Positions 60,981 through 64,000 of a stretch of DNA of 64,000 bases are shown here, one piece after another; position 1 is the stretch's first letter; each line of letters opens with the position of its first letter. This DNA comes from Actinophytocola sp036378875. GTDB taxonomy: Bacteria; Actinomycetota; Actinomycetes; Mycobacteriales; Pseudonocardiaceae. The stretch covers positions 1 through 64,000 of the forward strand of contig NZ_DASUVO010000139.1 of assembly GCF_036378875.1 (NCBI RefSeq), read 5' to 3'. A model generated the notes under the pieces. It saw only the letters and a program-made list of their open reading frames with translations. It did not search any database and was not told where the DNA came from. Made by a program: the position numbers and the translations under genes.

Positions 60981-62411
60981 ATGGCAAATCAGGCGCAGAT
61001 CGGTGTCACCGGGCTGGCGGTCATGGGCCGCAACCTTGCCCGCAACCTCGCTCGCAACGGCTTCTCCGTCGCACTGCACAACCGCACACCGGCCCGCACC
61101 CGGTCCCTCGTCGCCGAGCACGGTGACGAGGGCGTGTTCGTGCCGACGGAGACCGTCGAGGAGTTCGTCGGCTCGCTCGAGCGGCCGCGGCGCATCGTGA
61201 TCATGGTGAAGGCCGGCGGGCCCACCGACGCGGTGATCGAGGAGCTCGTCCCGCACCTGGACGAGGGTGACATCGTCATTGACTGCGGCAACGCGCACTT
61301 CGCCGACACGCGGCGGCGCGAGGCCGAGCTGCGGGAACGCGGCCTGCACTTCGTGGGTGCCGGCGTCTCCGGCGGCGAGGAGGGCGCGTTGCTCGGGCCG
61401 AGCATCATGCCCGGCGGCTCCAAGGAGTCCTACCAGACCCTCGGGCCCATGTTCGAGAAGATCGCCGCCCAGGTGGACGGCACCCCGTGCTGCACCCACG
61501 TCGGACCGGACGGCGCAGGACACTTCGTGAAGATGGTCCACAACGGCATCGAGTACGCCGACATGCAGCTCATCGCCGAGGCGTACCACCTGCTGCGTGA
61601 CGGCCTCGGCGCGTCGCCGAAGGAGCTCGCCGAGATCTTCGCCGAGTGGAACTCCGGCGACCTCGAGTCGTTCCTCATCGAGATCACCGCCGAGGTGCTC
61701 GGGCACGTCGACCAGGCCACCGGCAACGCGTTCGTCGACGTCGTGGTCGACCAGGCCGAGCAGAAGGGCACCGGCCGCTGGACCGTGCAGACCGCGCTCG
61801 ACCTCGGCGTCCCGGTGACGGGCATCGCCGAGGCCACGTTCGCGCGGGCCCTGTCGGCGCACCCCGAGCAGCGGGCGGCGGCACGCGCGGCGCTGCCGGG
61901 GCCGGGTTCGGTGGCGCCGGCGGACCGCGAGACGTTCGTGGACGACGTGCGCAAGGCGCTCTACGCGTCCAAGGTGGTCGCCTACGCCCAGGGCTACGAC
62001 CAGATGGCCGCGGCGAGCGCGGAGTACGGCTGGGACATCGACCTCGGTGCCATGGCCACGATCTGGCGCGGCGGCTGCATCATCCGCGCCAGGTTCCTCG
62101 ACCGGATCAAGGAGTCGTACGCCACCGAGCGGCCCGAGTCGCTGCTGGTCGCGCCGTACTTCCGGGACGCGGTCGCGGACGGGCAGGAGTCGTGGCGGCG
62201 GATCGTGTCGCACGCCGCGCAGGCCGGCATCCCGACGCCGGCGTTCTCCTCGTCGCTCGCGTACTACGACGGGCTGCGCTCCGAGCGACTGCCCGCCGCG
62301 CTGATCCAGGGCCTGCGGGACTTCTTCGGCGCGCACACCTACAAGCGTGTCGACCGCGAGGGCACCTTCCACACGATGTGGGGCGACGACCGGCGTGAAG
62401 TCGAAGCTTGA
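60981..62411 (+). CDS. gnd: 6-phosphogluconate dehydrogenase, decarboxylating (NADP-type)
   Basis: A 476-aa enzyme converting 6-phosphogluconate to ribulose 5-phosphate with CO2 release and NADPH. The N-terminal coenzyme motif is IGVTGLAVMGRNLARNLARNGFSVALHNRT. The substrate site is GAGVSGGEEGALLGPSIMPGG, and the catalytic Lys is in GHFVKMVHNGIEYADMQLIAEAY. The C-terminal all-helical part includes IWRGGCIIRARFLDRI and FSSSLAYYDGLRSERLPAALIQGLRDFFGAHTY. Length fits the long (about 470 aa) class. ATG 60981 is chosen by homology start (MANQAQIGVTG). It is divergent from the LacI gene and translationally coupled to the downstream ATPase. Confidence 0.97.
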   Translation: MANQAQIGVTGLAVMGRNLARNLARNGFSVALHNRTPARTRSLVAEHGDEGVFVPTETVEEFVGSLERPRRIVIMVKAGGPTDAVIEELVPHLDEGDIVIDCGNAHFADTRRREAELRERGLHFVGAGVSGGEEGALLGPSIMPGGSKESYQTLGPMFEKIAAQVDGTPCCTHVGPDGAGHFVKMVHNGIEYADMQLIAEAYHLLRDGLGASPKELAEIFAEWNSGDLESFLIEITAEVLGHVDQATGNAFVDVVVDQAEQKGTGRWTVQTALDLGVPVTGIAEATFARALSAHPEQRAAARAALPGPGSVAPADRETFVDDVRKALYASKVVAYAQGYDQMAAASAEYGWDIDLGAMATIWRGGCIIRARFLDRIKESYATERPESLLVAPYFRDAVADGQESWRRIVSHAAQAGIPTPAFSSSLAYYDGLRSERLPAALIQGLRDFFGAHTYKRVDREGTFHTMWGDDRREVEA

Positions 62412-63529
62412 TCCAGACCCTCGCCGTTGAGAACTACCGGTCCCTGCGCCGACTGGTACTGCCCCTGTCACCGCTGACCGTGGTGACAGGGGCCAACGGC
62501 ACGGGCAAGTCGAGCCTCTACCGAGCCCTGCGGCTGTTGGCCGACGCGTCCCGCAACGGCGCGATCGCGGCCCTCGCCCGGGAAGGCGGCCTGGACTCCA
62601 CGCTGTGGGCAGGCCCGCAAGCCGGTGCCAAGAAAGGAAAGCCGGTCCAGGGCACGGTCCGCACCAGGCCCATCGAACTGCGGCTGGGCTTCGGCGGCGA
62701 CGAGTACGGCTACGCGCTCGACTTCGGCCTGCCCCGGCCCGGCGGGATGTTCTACCGGGACCCGGAATTCAAGCGTGAGGCGTTGTGGGTCGGACCGGTG
62801 TTTCGGCCGGCGATGCTGGTGGCGGACCGGGCCGGGAACGTCGTCCGCGCCCGGGATGCCGACGGCGAGTGGAGCTCGGTCAACATCCGGCTCACCGACT
62901 CGATGCTGAGTGAGCTTGCCGAGCCCGAGGTTCTGCTGCTGCGCGACCGCATCCGGTCGTGGCGCTTCTACGACCAGTTCCGCACCGACCGCGACGCGCC
63001 GGCCCGCCAGTCGCGCATCGGCACCCGTACCCCGGTGCTCGACCACGACGGCGCGGACCTGCCGGCCGCGCTGCAGACGATTCGCGAGGTCGGCGCGTGG
63101 GGCGACCTGGACGACGCGGTCGCGGACGCCTTCCCCGGCTCGCGGGTCGAGGTCGTCGACCACGACGGCCGGTTCGGACTGCGGTTCCACCAGTACGGCC
63201 TGCTGCGCCCGCTCGACGCGGCGGAGCTGTCCGACGGGACGCTGCGTTTCCTGCTGTGGGTGGCCGCGCTGCTCACCCCGAGGCCGCCGGAGCTGCTGGT
63301 ACTGAACGAACCGGAGACGAGCCTGCACCCGGACCTCCTGCCGCCGCTGGCACACCTCGTCACCACCGCGGCCACCCGCAGCCAGGTCGTGGTCGTCACC
63401 CACTCGAAGACGCTGGTCACCGCGCTGGAGAAGGCGAGCGTGCTGACGCTGGTGAAGGATGCCGGCTCGACCGTGCTGGAAGGTCAGGGTCTGCTCGACC
63501 AGCCCTCATGGCACTGGCCGGAACGCTGA
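62408..63529 (+). CDS. AAA-family ATPase (RecF/OLD-like, AAA_21 type)
   Basis: A 373-aa ABC-type ATPase of the RecF/SMC-like group. Walker A is VVTGANGTGKSSLYRAL. The signature region is ELSDGTLRFLLWVAALL, Walker B is ELLVLNEPETSLHPDL, and the switch His is in VVVVTHSK. The N-terminus MIQTLAVENYRSLRRLVLPL is characteristic. There is no TOPRIM nuclease or long coiled coil. It starts with TTG 62408, overlapping the gnd stop (TTGA), so translation depends on gnd. Similar single ATPases occur in DNA repair and in defence systems, but no partner nuclease or toxin gene is adjacent here. Confidence 0.82.
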   Translation: MIQTLAVENYRSLRRLVLPLSPLTVVTGANGTGKSSLYRALRLLADASRNGAIAALAREGGLDSTLWAGPQAGAKKGKPVQGTVRTRPIELRLGFGGDEYGYALDFGLPRPGGMFYRDPEFKREALWVGPVFRPAMLVADRAGNVVRARDADGEWSSVNIRLTDSMLSELAEPEVLLLRDRIRSWRFYDQFRTDRDAPARQSRIGTRTPVLDHDGADLPAALQTIREVGAWGDLDDAVADAFPGSRVEVVDHDGRFGLRFHQYGLLRPLDAAELSDGTLRFLLWVAALLTPRPPELLVLNEPETSLHPDLLPPLAHLVTTAATRSQVVVVTHSKTLVTALEKASVLTLVKDAGSTVLEGQGLLDQPSWHWPER

Positions 63530-63533
63530 GCCG

Positions 63534-64000
63534 CTAGGACTGCGGCGGCTGCGGTGGGTAGTAGTACTGGTACTGCGGCGGGGGATAAGGCGCGGCGACC
63601 GGGGGCGGAGGCCGGCGCCCACGCCACCAGACGAACACCACCAAACCGGCGATCAGCACCGCGACGACCAGCGTCACGACGATCACCCCGGTGAAGTCGG
63701 CGCCAGTTTCGTCGGCGGACACCAGACCGGTCGGGCGTTCGCCGAACTTTTCGGTCAGCTCGGCCTCGGTCGCGGTGAGACTGGGTTCGCCGCCGATCGC
63801 GATCCGCATCTCGTCCAGCTCGTCCGGGTACTTCGTCCACACGATCTCGGCGACCCGGTCCGCCTCGTCCTCGGTGGCCGGGCGATCCGTCGGCGTGACG
63901 TCGAGCGTCAGCACCGTGCGGCCGTTGGTGTTCTCGTAGTTGAACTCGACGACGTCGTAGCCGGCCTTGCCGAGTTCCACGCCCAGGTTGAACGCGCTCG
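63534..64000 (-). CDS. Membrane protein with N-terminal extracellular domain (5' end beyond window)
   Basis: The frame is open from the right edge (SAFNLGVELGKAGYDVVEF) to the stop at 63534, leaving ~155 visible residues. The visible part has a small acidic alpha/beta domain (LTLDVTPTDRPATEDEADRVAEIVW). One TM helix follows, FTGVIVVTLVVAVLIAGLVVFVWW, then a basic turn and a proline/tyrosine-rich cytosolic tail (PPPQYQYYYPPQPPQS). The start and any signal peptide lie outside the window. No family is recognised. It converges on the ATPase gene, with stops 4 bp apart. Confidence 0.7.
   Translation of the reverse strand, partial: SAFNLGVELGKAGYDVVEFNYENTNGRTVLTLDVTPTDRPATEDEADRVAEIVWTKYPDELDEMRIAIGGEPSLTATEAELTEKFGERPTGLVSADETGADFTGVIVVTLVVAVLIAGLVVFVWWRGRRPPPPVAAPYPPPQYQYYYPPQPPQS

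Noticed and set aside
60835..61200. Plus-strand frame starting MDKLRSFVAEV before gnd
   Set aside because: It overlaps the first 220 bp of gnd in another frame and includes the promoter region; no family match.

Overview
The window is chromosomal DNA from a high-GC filamentous-type actinomycete. Strong G/C third positions, many GTG/TTG starts, an iron box of the DmdR/IdeR type, an AfsR/SARP-type regulator, several cytochrome P450s and ESX-like proteins all point that way. I infer a member of the Pseudonocardiaceae or a close relative. Most of it reads as ordinary core or semi-core genome. One large specialised cluster (about 31-51.6 kb) and one short low-GC insertion beside a tRNA (about 51.7-53.9 kb) stand out.

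Left part (1-30.6 kb). A siderophore uptake operon (ATPase, binding lipoprotein, fused double permease running off the left edge) sits under a clear iron box. Next come an MprF-type lipid aminoacyltransferase homologue divergent from a membrane-anchored esterase, lipoproteins, a flavin monooxygenase, a SARP/NB-ARC regulator, and a TetR-SDR-P450 group with two matching palindromic operators. metH follows, preceded by what looks like a SAH riboswitch whose 3' arm overlaps an anti-Shine-Dalgarno sequence. A very long nested hairpin closes metH. Transporters, a LysR/epimerase locus, a secreted 5'-nucleotidase, a standard P450 and an orphan clpS-DUF2017 pair complete this part. A VOC-family gene relic precedes the big cluster.

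Central cluster (30.98-51.58 kb, all plus strand). Ten tightly packed genes plus one giant gene combine two modules. Module one is a signalling and envelope set: PP2C phosphatase, FHA protein, membrane Ser/Thr kinase, a 2059-residue Ig/FN3 surface protein, MoxR ATPase, DUF58 protein and a transglutaminase-like membrane protein that lacks the catalytic Cys. Its core matches the pkb2-fn3 (PFNA) cluster of bifidobacteria. Module two is type VII secretion: a 1470-residue EssC-like ATPase (ubiquitin-like + FHA + 2 TM + three FtsK domains), a WXG100 protein and a WXG-like larger protein. None of the usual ESX membrane partners (EccB, EccD, EccE, MycP) is in the window. Kinase, phosphatase and two FHA proteins suggest phosphorylation-controlled secretion or assembly of the giant surface fibre.

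Right part (51.6-64 kb). After a strong terminator there is a low-GC two-gene unit: a SepF-like protein and a SLATT/DUF4231-type 2TM protein. The SepF-like frame is interrupted by an in-frame TAG inside what was a transmembrane segment. A gene-poor stretch then leads to tRNA-Arg(CCG). Beyond it are an alpha/beta hydrolase, a PhzF isomerase, an aldehyde dehydrogenase, a YchJ-type protein, a flavin monooxygenase, a small unlisted membrane protein, a LacI regulator divergent from gnd (6-phosphogluconate dehydrogenase), an AAA ATPase translationally coupled to gnd, and a partial membrane protein at the right edge.
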